Assembly (NCBI GenBank): GCA_934725835.1
Contig: CAKVCR010000010.1
Location: forward strand, 1 to 21,466
Direction: 5' to 3'
Source: an uncultured Odoribacter sp.
GTDB taxonomy: Bacteria; Bacteroidota; Bacteroidia; Bacteroidales; Marinifilaceae
Length of the DNA stretch: 21,466 bases
The position numbers were made by a program, and so were the translations under genes. The notes beneath the pieces were generated by a model. The model saw only the letters and a program-made list of their open reading frames with translations. It was not told the origin of the DNA and ran no database searches. Below, piece by piece: positions 12,508 through 18,803 of the stretch. How positions within the stretch are numbered: position 1 is the stretch's first letter; each line of letters opens with the position of its first letter.

Positions 12508-13539
12508 TTAATCTTCGTAGCCATAATATTCCCGATAGCCAAAAGGGCCGTAGGGATCATCGTCGTCGCAATGATTACTTCCCCACTCCGGACTCTCCGA
12601 CCTGCCCGTATAGATATTTTTGAGAGAAGCGCCGGTCGTTTTCTTCCGCCCGTCCCCTACTCTGTGCTTCTTTCCCTTCTTTTTTTTTGAATCATCGGCA
12701 TTCTCCTTACCGCTGTAAAGAACGGTTTTGGAAGCAGATTCCGCTGCCTTTGCAGGAGAAGTCGCTTGGGGTGCTGCCGTCACAGGCGTATGCGTTGGTT
12801 CGTTCGGCTTATAGCTTCCGTAACTTCCGCCGTAGCTGCCATAATTGTTAGCGGCACTATACCCGGTGGAATAACTTCCAGGCTGGTATGCAGGCGGCTT
12901 TCTCTCTGTGATCATTTTCTTTGCCTCGGAAAGAAACTTCTCAATTCCGTTCTCATCGGGAATTACCGAAACGGTCACGTCAGAGGTTTCAAAGAGGACG
13001 TTCTTCGCCATATCATAAATTTTGATATGGCGTTCATTCCGCTTGTTCCAGATCATAAAGATGTAGAACATCGTGTCATCCAGCTGCCGGAGAATCTGCT
13101 CATAGAACGTGGTGTCCACGCCTGACGGACTCACGCTCATGTTGACATGGGAATGCCCCTGCATACGGATGTTGTTGAAAATCTCATCCGAATGGGACAT
13201 AAGCCACATCTGATACTGATTCTGGTCGGGATTCACAGTTGTTCCCGTTACTTCCTGGGGATATACGAGGATATCCTCAATGATATAGGCATCCTTTTCC
13301 GGGTCGTCCACACGTTTTGCCACACCATGCCAGCCGACTTCCTTGTCGCATTCCCGGATCAGCGTCTGCATTTTATACCAGGCGATTTCCGTAAAGAACA
13401 GCTCCGCTTTTCTCTGGATCGTCCCAAAGGTTTTTTGGAAATTGATTCGTCCATCCGAAATAGCGCCGGTAAGCGCTTTCTCGAAATCCGCCTTGATCTG
13501 CTCAATATCCTCGGGGGTAAGATGGATTCGCTTACTCAT
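12508..13539 (-). CDS. JAMM/JAB-domain metalloprotease (343 aa)
   Basis: The start is the ATG at 13539, preceded by GGGGAGGG and overlapping the stop of the E2-like gene by eight bases (translational coupling); an upstream in-frame ATG is less likely. The catalytic signature is complete: Glu67 (KEVGWHG), then HSHVNMSVSPSGVD, giving His129, His131, Ser139 and Asp142, the zinc-binding H-x-H-x7-S-x2-D motif. The family removes ubiquitin-like tags or trims precursors. After about residue 230 the protein is a low-complexity tail: tyrosine/glycine/serine repeats (NYGSYGGSYGSYK), a lysine-rich patch and an acidic, tyrosine-rich end. The tail suggests binding or condensation behaviour. It probably acts with the E1- and E2-like proteins next to it. 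Confidence 0.93.
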   Translation of the reverse strand: MSKRIHLTPEDIEQIKADFEKALTGAISDGRINFQKTFGTIQRKAELFFTEIAWYKMQTLIRECDKEVGWHGVAKRVDDPEKDAYIIEDILVYPQEVTGTTVNPDQNQYQMWLMSHSDEIFNNIRMQGHSHVNMSVSPSGVDTTFYEQILRQLDDTMFYIFMIWNKRNERHIKIYDMAKNVLFETSDVTVSVIPDENGIEKFLSEAKKMITERKPPAYQPGSYSTGYSAANNYGSYGGSYGSYKPNEPTHTPVTAAPQATSPAKAAESASKTVLYSGKENADDSKKKKGKKHRVGDGRKKTTGASLKNIYTGRSESPEWGSNHCDDDDPYGPFGYREYYGYED

Positions 13540-15037
13540 TGGTTCCCTCCCCGGCTGTTTCCGCCGCTGCTTCCTCCGCTTTCTTTTGCTCATTCTGATC
13601 CTTCAACCACTGAATTGCCTCTCTGGGCGATACAACACTTCCATCCGGGAGTTCAATACAACGGGAATTCACCCGGCTACTCGAGCTTCCGGAAATCCGG
13701 CGCATGAACTCGCTGATCACCGTAGAGTCCGCAAAATTCAGACTCATGCAGGAGCTGATACACTGTTCAATTGCCCCAACATAATCGTGCTTGCGAAGGT
13801 ATTCGTTGATCACACGTTCGTAATTGCCGAGGCAGCTATATTCGTCGATGTGCGGGTTCGGCATACAGTCATTAAATTCAGAGCCGTAGGCCGCATGAGA
13901 GTTGGCTCTTACATACCCAGACAGGTCGAAAATATAGCTTGCACAGAATTTCATACGAAGCTTCTGATCCAGGAAGATTGCTTTCATCAGCATTGCGATG
14001 TCATCGGCGGGAATTCTGTCGCTTGCATAGTAAACAACACTGTTTCTGTTGTTGAGATTCCGCTTTACGCCCTCTTCATCGAAATAAGACAAATAGCCCT
14101 TGCACTCAAAGATAAGCCGATTACGTTCAACAGAAATCAGAGACAGATTTCTATTACGAATGAAATAGCTCACGATTTCAGAAGTGCCATCGCCAGCTGC
14201 AATTTTTGCTTGAATGCCCGCCAAACGGATGTCCTCGTCATAATACTGCTTCATAATACTCGCAATATCTTCTTCATGGCTCCTGACAGCAGACAGATAC
14301 CGCTCCAGATTGTTGCGGGCACTCTGTGCTTCCCGCTCCAGAAAACGGTTTTCGAAATTGCCGAGTTCATTTTTGATTTTCATGGTGCGGAAATCATATT
14401 TCTCCGCAGCTGCGTTCATCGCCGCCATGTAGTTATCCGGCGTTTTCTCATTAAAGGACTCCAAAATTGCTTTTTCCTGGTCGGTAACGCCAGCTTCCGG
14501 AGAAAAATACCAGGGAAGCATGACCGGAATCGCAACCTGGAGGAGATGGAATCTTCGCAGATCAATATTGTCCGTGAAAACCACGGTTGTTTTGGTCTCC
14601 TGGTTGATGTAGCAAAGAACGCGGAATATCTTCTTATAATATTCCGTCAGCCTCTCCACTTTTACAAAGTTTCCGCCTACAAATCCGTAGAAATTCTTTT
14701 CCACTGCATCCAATGTTGCTTTGTTGGATTCAGAATTGCCATTGCACGTGTTATACAGCTGAATCGTACCAGCCGCCATATATCCCCCTCTTCGCACCGA
14801 GAGGATATGCTGCATGATAACATCTTTGTGATTCCGCTCCACATCCGCTTTGGAGAGTGTGATCTCCTTATAGCTGAAGGAGATGCCATCCTCTTCTGGC
14901 ATTCTCGGAAAAACCAGGGCGCGGAGTGTGGAAATGAAGGAATAATCCCCTCTGAATGCTTGCCCACGCACCCTGCTGAATACTGAATCAGGAAGTGTGC
15001 CAAGAAACGGTGTGTCATTGATTGCATTTCTGAACAT
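13532..15037 (-). CDS. E2-like protein with C-terminal cysteine motif (501 aa)
   Basis: The start at 15037 follows AAAGGAG by 11 bases. The N-terminal ~200 residues form an unknown domain. A helical coiled-coil section spans about 200-280. Residues ~285-450 form a second domain that contains PNPHIDEYSCLGN (about 394-405) with Cys402. Prokaryotic E2-like families linked to ubiquitin-like proteins (Pfam Prok-E2 group, including PRTRC protein B) place their catalytic cysteine after a similar P-x-PH-x-CLG pattern, so Cys402 is the predicted thioester residue. A later SCISSC-like pair (near 426-430) may support structure. Its neighbours are a JAMM peptidase, an E1-like enzyme and a ubiquitin-like protein. 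Assignment to E2 is by motif and context, not by overall similarity. Confidence 0.75.
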   Translation of the reverse strand: MFRNAINDTPFLGTLPDSVFSRVRGQAFRGDYSFISTLRALVFPRMPEEDGISFSYKEITLSKADVERNHKDVIMQHILSVRRGGYMAAGTIQLYNTCNGNSESNKATLDAVEKNFYGFVGGNFVKVERLTEYYKKIFRVLCYINQETKTTVVFTDNIDLRRFHLLQVAIPVMLPWYFSPEAGVTDQEKAILESFNEKTPDNYMAAMNAAAEKYDFRTMKIKNELGNFENRFLEREAQSARNNLERYLSAVRSHEEDIASIMKQYYDEDIRLAGIQAKIAAGDGTSEIVSYFIRNRNLSLISVERNRLIFECKGYLSYFDEEGVKRNLNNRNSVVYYASDRIPADDIAMLMKAIFLDQKLRMKFCASYIFDLSGYVRANSHAAYGSEFNDCMPNPHIDEYSCLGNYERVINEYLRKHDYVGAIEQCISSCMSLNFADSTVISEFMRRISGSSSSRVNSRCIELPDGSVVSPREAIQWLKDQNEQKKAEEAAAETAGEGTNE

Positions 15038-15071
15038 TTTCCGGATTTCTCCTTTCGTTAATTACAAATAA

Positions 15072-15157
15072 TGGTGCCGGAAACGGGAGTCGAACCCGTA
15101 ACGACTTTCGTCCACGGATTTTAAGTCCGATGCCTTTACCTATTTAGCCATTCCGGC
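15072..15157 (-). tRNA. tRNA-Leu(TAA)
   Basis: Perfect acceptor GCCGGAA/TTCCGGC, anticodon loop CTTAAAA (anticodon TAA), long variable arm, T-loop TTCGACT, encoded CCA at 15072-15074. The outermost anticodon-stem pair is T·T. It lies inside the ubiquitin-like locus, before the E2-like gene. Confidence 0.93.
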
Positions 15158-15383
15158 ATGTGTACCGTTTTACCGCGTCTGCCCGCAATAATTAGTTTAG
15201 GCAGAACGCAACTCCAACGGTGAAGGATGCGTGAACTTCACCTTCCAACTGCGTACCGCATTTCCCACAGTTAAAAGTCCATACATCGCCTCCACCGGCT
15301 CTCGTTCCCGTATGGATAGGTTTTCTATACCGCCTCATTTCGTTCGTTTGAAGCGGTTTGTGCCTGGATAGCCAAACACGAGG
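15158..15383. other. Spacer with short hairpins between tRNA-Leu and the tRNA-like sequence
   Basis: I see no secure gene. A 48-codon minus-strand frame (15192-15338) ends in a FNCGKCGTQLEGE stretch, but its ATG lacks a ribosome-binding site. A GGTGAAG/CTTCACC hairpin lies near 15220-15243, which favours structured RNA or remnant. Confidence 0.4.
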
Positions 15384-15475
15384 TGCAAGATGATGGGCTC
15401 GAACCATCAACAGAGCTGCGCACACCCTACCGCTACTATTTCTGCGGCGCGTCTTACCATTTCCGCCAATCTTGC
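15384..15475 (-). tRNA. tRNA-like sequence with abnormal anticodon loop (isotype undetermined)
   Basis: Perfect acceptor GCAAGAT/ATCTTGC, D-stem GCG/CGC with GG in the loop, a long variable arm, and T-arm GATGG-TTCGAGC-CCATC. The anticodon stem CCGC/GCGG encloses AGAAATAGTA, an 8- to 10-nt loop with no T at position 33. The 3' end reads A-CCT rather than CCA. It may be a degenerate tRNA or a specialised one. Confidence 0.6.
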
Positions 15476-15499
15476 GTTCACACGAAACAGATTCCTGTT

Positions 15500-15526
15500 C
15501 GGCGGCGGGGAACTTCCCCGCCGCCG
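15500..15526 (-). terminator. GC-rich hairpin after the ubiquitin-like gene
   Basis: A 13-bp stem (15500-15512 with 15514-15526) around a single C starts 13 nt after the stop of the ubiquitin-like gene. No U-tract follows, so it could instead stabilise the RNA or mark processing before the tRNA-like sequence. Confidence 0.6.
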
Positions 15527-15539
15527 ATGGAATATGTAA

Positions 15540-15770
15540 TCAGCAGGCGTTGTCCGCTTTGACTACGTTCAACAGCCAGCACTCCTCGCCAATGCCCAGA
15601 TCGTTGAAGGTCTTGTCCAGATCGCCAGGAGCCAGAGGGCAGCCATCCAGGTGCATGGTGCCACGGGTGTAATCGATGCCGTTGTCCTTCAGGACGCTGC
15701 GCAGGGTGGTGGTAGAATCGACGATAACCGCATTCCGCTTGATATTGTTGCCAACAGTAACCTTAACCAT
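15540..15770 (-). CDS. Ubiquitin-like (beta-grasp) protein, 76 aa
   Basis: The start is ATG at 15770, preceded by AAAGGAG eight bases upstream. The pattern of short strands and one helix (MVKVTVGNN, NAVIVDSTTTLRSVLKDNG, TMHLDGCPLAPGDLDKTFNDLGI, ECWLLNVV) fits the beta-grasp fold, with the strand-helix-strand order and the ubiquitin-like LDG-x(n)-GDLDKTF loop. Its length of 76 residues equals that of ubiquitin. The C-terminus is KADNAC, so the usual Gly-Gly is missing. Either the tail is trimmed, perhaps by the JAMM peptidase, or Ala/Cys is the conjugated end. It is the small acceptor-type protein expected beside the E1- and E2-like genes. The fold call is by eye. Confidence 0.78.
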   Translation of the reverse strand: MVKVTVGNNIKRNAVIVDSTTTLRSVLKDNGIDYTRGTMHLDGCPLAPGDLDKTFNDLGIGEECWLLNVVKADNAC

Positions 15771-15845
15771 ATTTGATTTCTCCTTTAATTCATTTGAATT
15801 TTGGTATTTCATAAAACAGGCGGCACTCCGCCTGAATTATTCTTG

Positions 15846-15877
15846 TGAAAAACCCGACTCGATTTCAGAGTCGGGTT
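15846..15877 (-). terminator. Terminator upstream of the ubiquitin-like gene (1)
   Basis: A 10-bp stem AACCCGACTC/GAGTCGGGTT with a 7-nt loop, followed on the minus strand by TTTTTC. It is the second of two terminators in tandem between the 133-aa gene and the ubiquitin-like gene. Confidence 0.88.
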
Positions 15878-15880
15878 AGA

Positions 15881-15905
15881 AAAACCCGGCGCTACAAGCG
15901 CCGGG
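15881..15905 (-). terminator. Terminator after the 133-aa gene (2)
   Basis: An 8-bp stem CCCGGCGC/GCGCCGGG with a 5-nt loop, then TTTT on the minus strand, 18 nt after the stop of the 133-aa gene. With the hairpin at 15846-15877 it forms a double terminator, so the ubiquitin-like gene may have its own promoter in the 15771-15845 gap. Confidence 0.88.
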
Positions 15906-15923
15906 GAGAAGGTTCGCCGCTTC

Positions 15924-16325
15924 TTACTGCGCGACGTTGATATTGTCCATGATGGACTTCTTGCTGGCGGCGATGGAATCAACGACAGCAGGCAGGGCGG
16001 TCTCCAGCTTTGCCAGGTTCATCAGAGCAGCGCCGTACTTGTCGGCAACGTACTCCTTCATGTCCTTCACATCACCGGGAACCATCAGGGTCATAGTGGC
16101 CAGCTTGGCATCATCGTGCGTTTCCTCGCCGAATTCCACGCCGATGGTGCCGATCTTGCCGGTGCTGCCACGGACAGCGGTCACAGCGAAAACGGGTTCC
16201 TTACCATCCTCGCCGCCCATCAGAATCAGAGCCTTGGGCTGATACTTCTTGACAGTTTCCAGATCGGTCAGCTTCAGATTGGAGGTGATCACCAGTGCCT
16301 TACCTGCGATAGTAACCTTTGCCAT
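15924..16325 (-). CDS. Conserved partner of the ubiquitin-like protein (133 aa)
   Basis: The start is ATG at 16325, with AAGGAG about nine bases upstream. The product begins MAKVTIAGKALVITSNLKLTD and contains an ALILMGGEDGKEPVFAV strand and loop, then a GTIGVEFGEETHDDAKLATMTL segment, and ends in a helical region (EYVADKYGAALMNLAKLE...). I recall similar proteins next to ubiquitin-like and JAMM genes on Bacillota mobile elements, but I cannot name a Pfam family or a function. The position upstream of the ubiquitin-like gene, separated by a double terminator, suggests it is very highly expressed or separately controlled. Confidence 0.8.
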   Translation of the reverse strand: MAKVTIAGKALVITSNLKLTDLETVKKYQPKALILMGGEDGKEPVFAVTAVRGSTGKIGTIGVEFGEETHDDAKLATMTLMVPGDVKDMKEYVADKYGAALMNLAKLETALPAVVDSIAASKKSIMDNINVAQ

Positions 16326-16586
16326 AATTATGTACTCCTTCAATTCTAAAAAACGTACTCTTTTCGATGTGGTATGGCATCCACACTACCGGCTTCCGCT
16401 GACGGGAAGAGCCTACAGCCGATACAGTTTACCAGATGTTGGACTCGAACCAACTCCACCGTTTTGAGTTTCCATGATGCGCATAAATCGTTTCATTTTT
16501 GCTGCTCGTTCACAATTCTGTGAACCCTGTCAGCCTCGTGTGTGCGCACCGGAAATCTTTTGGATGGAACCCACGTTCCGGCATAT
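16326..16586. other. Non-coding stretch with a tRNA T-arm remnant
   Basis: Near 16428-16458 the minus strand holds GTTGG-TTCGAGT-CCAAC followed by ATCTGGT, like the T-arm and 3' acceptor of a tRNA. No matching 5' acceptor (ACCAGAT) was found upstream and no anticodon arm folds. A GTTCACA-ATTC-TGTGAAC hairpin lies at 16508-16525. A 27-codon frame starting near 16501 has no ribosome-binding site. Confidence 0.45.
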
Positions 16587-16614
16587 CGAGAGAGGGATTC
16601 CTCTCTCGTTTTTT
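16587..16614 (+). terminator. Plus-oriented hairpin terminator
   Basis: A 9-bp perfect stem CGAGAGAGG/CCTCTCTCG with a 4-nt loop (GATT) and then TTTTTT on the plus strand. The minus strand has A-run before the stem and no U-tract after it. It lies three bases past the stop of the 79-aa minus-strand gene. Confidence 0.7.
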
Positions 16615-16616
16615 AC

Positions 16617-16856
16617 TCAATCATGCCGCCGAGACAGAACGCATACCTCCTTCTGATCTCGAAGCATGGGTTCGCCGTACTGCTTACTGAAATGCGAGTC
16701 AGCCTGGCAATAGCAGCCATCTATCCCATACTCATTCACCTCAGCGACACGAACCATCTCAATGGGGAAATCGCCTTCGTCCAGATAAGAATACCCGGCG
16801 ACAACAAGATTCCCGTCAACTTTCTGCAATTGCTCGATCAGTTCTTTTACAGTCAT
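16617..16856 (-). CDS. Hypothetical protein (79 aa)
   Basis: The ATG at 16856 overlaps the stop of the 187-aa gene as ATGA, and GGAGGAG lies six bases upstream, so translation is coupled. The product starts MTVKELIEQLQKVDGNLVV, a helix and strand seen at the start of several small phage and plasmid proteins, then has AGYSYLDEGDFPIEMVRVAEVNE and a C-terminus with two cysteines. No enzymatic motif is visible. It is probably a partner of the upstream acidic protein. Confidence 0.78.
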   Translation of the reverse strand: MTVKELIEQLQKVDGNLVVAGYSYLDEGDFPIEMVRVAEVNEYGIDGCYCQADSHFSKQYGEPMLRDQKEVCVLSRRHD

Positions 16857-17416
16857 GATTTCTCCTCCGTAATTTCCGCATATGGATACAGACAAAATTC
16901 CTCATTACCGTCTTCATCGGCAATGTACATGGGTCGGTACACTTCAATACCGTGCTTTTCGTACAGCATAGGAAGGACGCAATCCTTTACATCCTCCAGG
17001 ATTTCCTGGGTTTCTTTGGAGTGAACGTCAAAGGCCTCCCCCAGGATAGAAACCAGGAACTCATAGGCGGCATCATCCAGCTCCAGCTCTCTGGTTTCGA
17101 TCAGGTCTTCCTCTTCGTCATCATCCTGCTGGAGCTTCCACTGCTCCACAAATTCCTCGGCATTGTAGATGTACTCCTTATACATTTTTTCGATAGAGGA
17201 CTTCGTATCAAAGGCGTTGATCATCTCCTCGGCGGCAATTTCCTGGTCATTCAGGTACACATGTGCCGTCAGCAAATCTCCGTCCTCACTGATTTGGATT
17301 TCCGTATCGAAATCCGGACTGAACGCAATCAGCTTCATATGCTCCCGAAGCTCGTCGGTATGGTCAACGTAATACTGCCATACGTCCTCCGGCTTCAGGA
17401 TGATTTTGGCTTCCAT
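16853..17416 (-). CDS. Hypothetical acidic protein (187 aa)
   Basis: Unrecognised. It is acidic with strands at both ends (MEAKIILKPEDVWQYYVDH... and EVYRPMYIADEDGNEEFCLYPY) and a helical, Glu/Asp-rich middle (QQDDDEEEDLIETRELELDD). An AGGAGGG lies 12 bases upstream of the ATG, a little far. It begins six bases after the HU-like gene and is coupled to the 79-aa gene by ATGA overlap, so HU-like, acidic and 79-aa genes are probably one message. Confidence 0.75.
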   Translation of the reverse strand: MEAKIILKPEDVWQYYVDHTDELREHMKLIAFSPDFDTEIQISEDGDLLTAHVYLNDQEIAAEEMINAFDTKSSIEKMYKEYIYNAEEFVEQWKLQQDDDEEEDLIETRELELDDAAYEFLVSILGEAFDVHSKETQEILEDVKDCVLPMLYEKHGIEVYRPMYIADEDGNEEFCLYPYAEITEEKS

Positions 17417-17422
17417 GGTTTC

Positions 17423-17680
17423 TCATTCCCTCCTGCAAATTCTTTTGAGGTTTTCTCCGGCACGAAACACCGGAGCAGTAAATTGACAAATCTCGTCATC
17501 TAAAGAACGATATTTCCGGACTGCGGTTTCAAAGGTTCCGAATCCTGTAATCAGGATTTTCCCGCCGTTACCCATTTCCTCCTCGATATTGGAGAAAATG
17601 GAGTTGAAAACCGCACGAACATCTTTCTTTTGAAGTCCGGTTTCATCAGCTACGATCCTGATCAATTCCTTCTTGGTCAT
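17423..17680 (-). CDS. HU-like DNA-binding protein (85 aa)
   Basis: The start is ATG at 17680, which overlaps the stop of the 66-aa membrane protein as ATGA. The sequence follows the HU/IHF pattern: MTKKELIRIVADETGLQKKDVRAVF, a second helix (FSNIEEEMGNG), the strand KILITGFGTFE (GFGTFE at about 46-51) and an arm leading to a C-terminal AGENLKRICRRE. HU proteins bend and compact DNA. It is slightly shorter than the 90-aa norm, and the DNA-binding arm (VRKYRSLDDEICQFTAPVF) is more acidic than usual, so its specificity may differ. On a phage or plasmid, HU-like proteins often assist packaging, replication or nucleoid control. Confidence 0.9.
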   Translation of the reverse strand: MTKKELIRIVADETGLQKKDVRAVFNSIFSNIEEEMGNGGKILITGFGTFETAVRKYRSLDDEICQFTAPVFRAGENLKRICRRE

Positions 17681-17877
17681 TTGATGGTTGCCAAGACAAT
17701 TTCCCGGATGGCTTTCAAAAACCACGCCGGAGTGTAAAATACCATTGCCGATGCCTTCCCTACAAAGCAATGCCCGCTCAGGATCATAGAGGCGAGCTGG
17801 TGGGAAGATTTATACTTGCTGGTGATGCAATTCACCGCAAGCCAGGCAATGAGCAGTAAAATCAAAAACGCTTTCAT
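17677..17877 (-). CDS. Small membrane protein coupled to HU gene (66 aa)
   Basis: GGAGG lies four bases before the ATG at 17877. The N-terminus MKAFLILLLIAWLAVNCI is a membrane helix or uncleaved signal anchor, followed by a soluble 45 residues with three aromatic positions and a second weak hydrophobic stretch. No family is recognised. Its stop overlaps the HU start as ATGA. It may be an anchor or simply share expression. Confidence 0.75.
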   Translation of the reverse strand: MKAFLILLLIAWLAVNCITSKYKSSHQLASMILSGHCFVGKASAMVFYTPAWFLKAIREIVLATIK

Positions 17878-17889
17878 GATTCCTCCATA

Positions 17890-18033
17890 CTAAGCAAATA
17901 TCGGATAGGAAATCAGCTCGCATTTCCGACTTCGCTTTAATTTCTCCACGGTTTTCCTGCAAAGGAACGGAGAATCAAAGGATTTTGTAACGGTCACACC
18001 GGATTCCCGGATACGGTATGTAACTTTGAACAT
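17890..18033 (-). CDS. Small basic protein (47 aa)
   Basis: A minus-strand frame of 47 codons starts at ATG 18033, preceded by GAGG seven bases upstream (GAGGTGTCGTC ATG), and ends in TAG at 17890. The product (MFKVTYRIRESGVTVTKSFD..., later RKTVEKLKRSRKCEL) is basic with strand-helix content. It starts nine bases after the 35-aa membrane gene and ends 12 nt before the 66-aa membrane gene. It has no recognised family, and the small size lowers confidence. Confidence 0.6.
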   Translation of the reverse strand: MFKVTYRIRESGVTVTKSFDSPFLCRKTVEKLKRSRKCELISYPIFA

Positions 18034-18042
18034 GACGACACC

Positions 18043-18150
18043 TCAGCAAAAGGCGAAAAACATCATAATAAATGCGAGAATCCCCGCCGCCACAGCGAGA
18101 ATACAGATGAACATGTGGACAATTTCCTGGTCACGTCTTCGTTTCCTCAT
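18043..18150 (-). CDS. Mini membrane protein (35 aa)
   Basis: ATG at 18150 with GGCGG about seven bases upstream. The product has a basic start (MRKRRRDQE) and a single hydrophobic helix (VHMFICILAVAAGILAFIMMFFAF), so a type II or signal-anchored membrane micropeptide is likely. It overlaps the end of the 103-aa gene by 20 nt and is followed nine bases later by the 47-aa gene. Confidence 0.6.
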   Translation of the reverse strand: MRKRRRDQEIVHMFICILAVAAGILAFIMMFFAFC

Positions 18151-18442
18151 TATTTTTCCGCCTTTCATAATACGAACATAGTCCATCGAACAGCGAATCC
18201 ATCAGTGCCGATGCGAAGGCATCGTCCAGGATATATCCGACATATTCCTGAAACATGTCATAGGACCACCAAAATTTTCCATCGTCGATGTCGATTTTTA
18301 CTAAATCCTCAAGTTCATCAATGTAGGTAATTCTGGCTTCCGCTCCGAAATACCGATCCATATCAGGGAGCCATTCCCAGCAATCATCAACTCTTTCGGT
18401 TGCGATATGGATAACCTGCCCCACTCTGAATTCCTGATCCAT
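18131..18442 (-). CDS. Hypothetical protein, tandem paralog 1 (103 aa)
   Basis: The ATG at 18442 (or TTG at 18445) follows AGGAGGTGA. The pattern is RVGQVIHIATERVDDCWEWLPDMDRYFGAEARI, then IDIDDGKFWWSYDMFQEYVGYIL, then a helical tail. The same backbone W-x(n)-MD-x-YFG-x-x-A-x-I...DID-x-G-x-F-x-W...MFQEY-x-GYIL occurs in the 98-aa protein at 18492-18788, so these are adjacent duplicates. The opening strand resembles small SH3-like barrels, but this is not certain. No function is known. Confidence 0.75.
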   Translation of the reverse strand: MDQEFRVGQVIHIATERVDDCWEWLPDMDRYFGAEARITYIDELEDLVKIDIDDGKFWWSYDMFQEYVGYILDDAFASALMDSLFDGLCSYYERRKNNEETKT

Positions 18443-18491
18443 CAATTAGATGTCACCTCCTGTTAAGCAAGAGCCGCTATATTTCCTCCGT

Positions 18492-18788
18492 TTAAGCAAA
18501 TTCCCCGAGAATGGACTGGACAACGGTGTCAGTTTCCGTATTATCCGGGATTGGCTCTTCCAGGATGTATCCGATGTATTCCTGAAACATTTCCGGGCAC
18601 CAAAGGAATTGCCCACCATCGATATCAAGCTCAAAACGATCTCCCGATTCGAATGCATTTACAATTTGGGCATCCATTCCGAAATAGGCGTCCATTCCCT
18701 GCGCCCAGCCGGGGCCGGTGTCTACCCTCTGTGTAACAATATGGACAATTTGTCCTTCCCGGAATTGATCGTATTCCGTCTCACCCAA
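18492..18788 (-). CDS. Hypothetical protein, tandem paralog 2 (98 aa)
   Basis: The start is TTG at 18788, six bases after AAAGGAGGTGA; no in-frame ATG is nearby. It shares the EGQIVHIVTQRV...W...MDAYFGMDAQI...LDIDGGQFLWCPEMFQEYIGYILEE layout with its neighbour at 18131-18442. It lies 15 nt after the 67-aa gene. No family is recognised. Confidence 0.75.
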   Translation of the reverse strand: MGETEYDQFREGQIVHIVTQRVDTGPGWAQGMDAYFGMDAQIVNAFESGDRFELDIDGGQFLWCPEMFQEYIGYILEEPIPDNTETDTVVQSILGEFA

Positions 18789-18803
18789 CGGTCTTCACCT
18801 CCT

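Noticed and set aside
13343..14986. Plus-strand 547-codon open frame
   Set aside because: It is antisense to the E2-like and JAMM genes, which carry catalytic motifs and ribosome-binding sites.
15192..15338. 48-codon CxxC-containing frame
   Set aside because: No ribosome-binding site, and it overlaps a hairpin-rich spacer between tRNA sequences.
16428..16458. Complete tRNA gene
   Set aside because: Only a T-arm and 3' acceptor half are recognisable; no 5' acceptor or anticodon arm could be paired.
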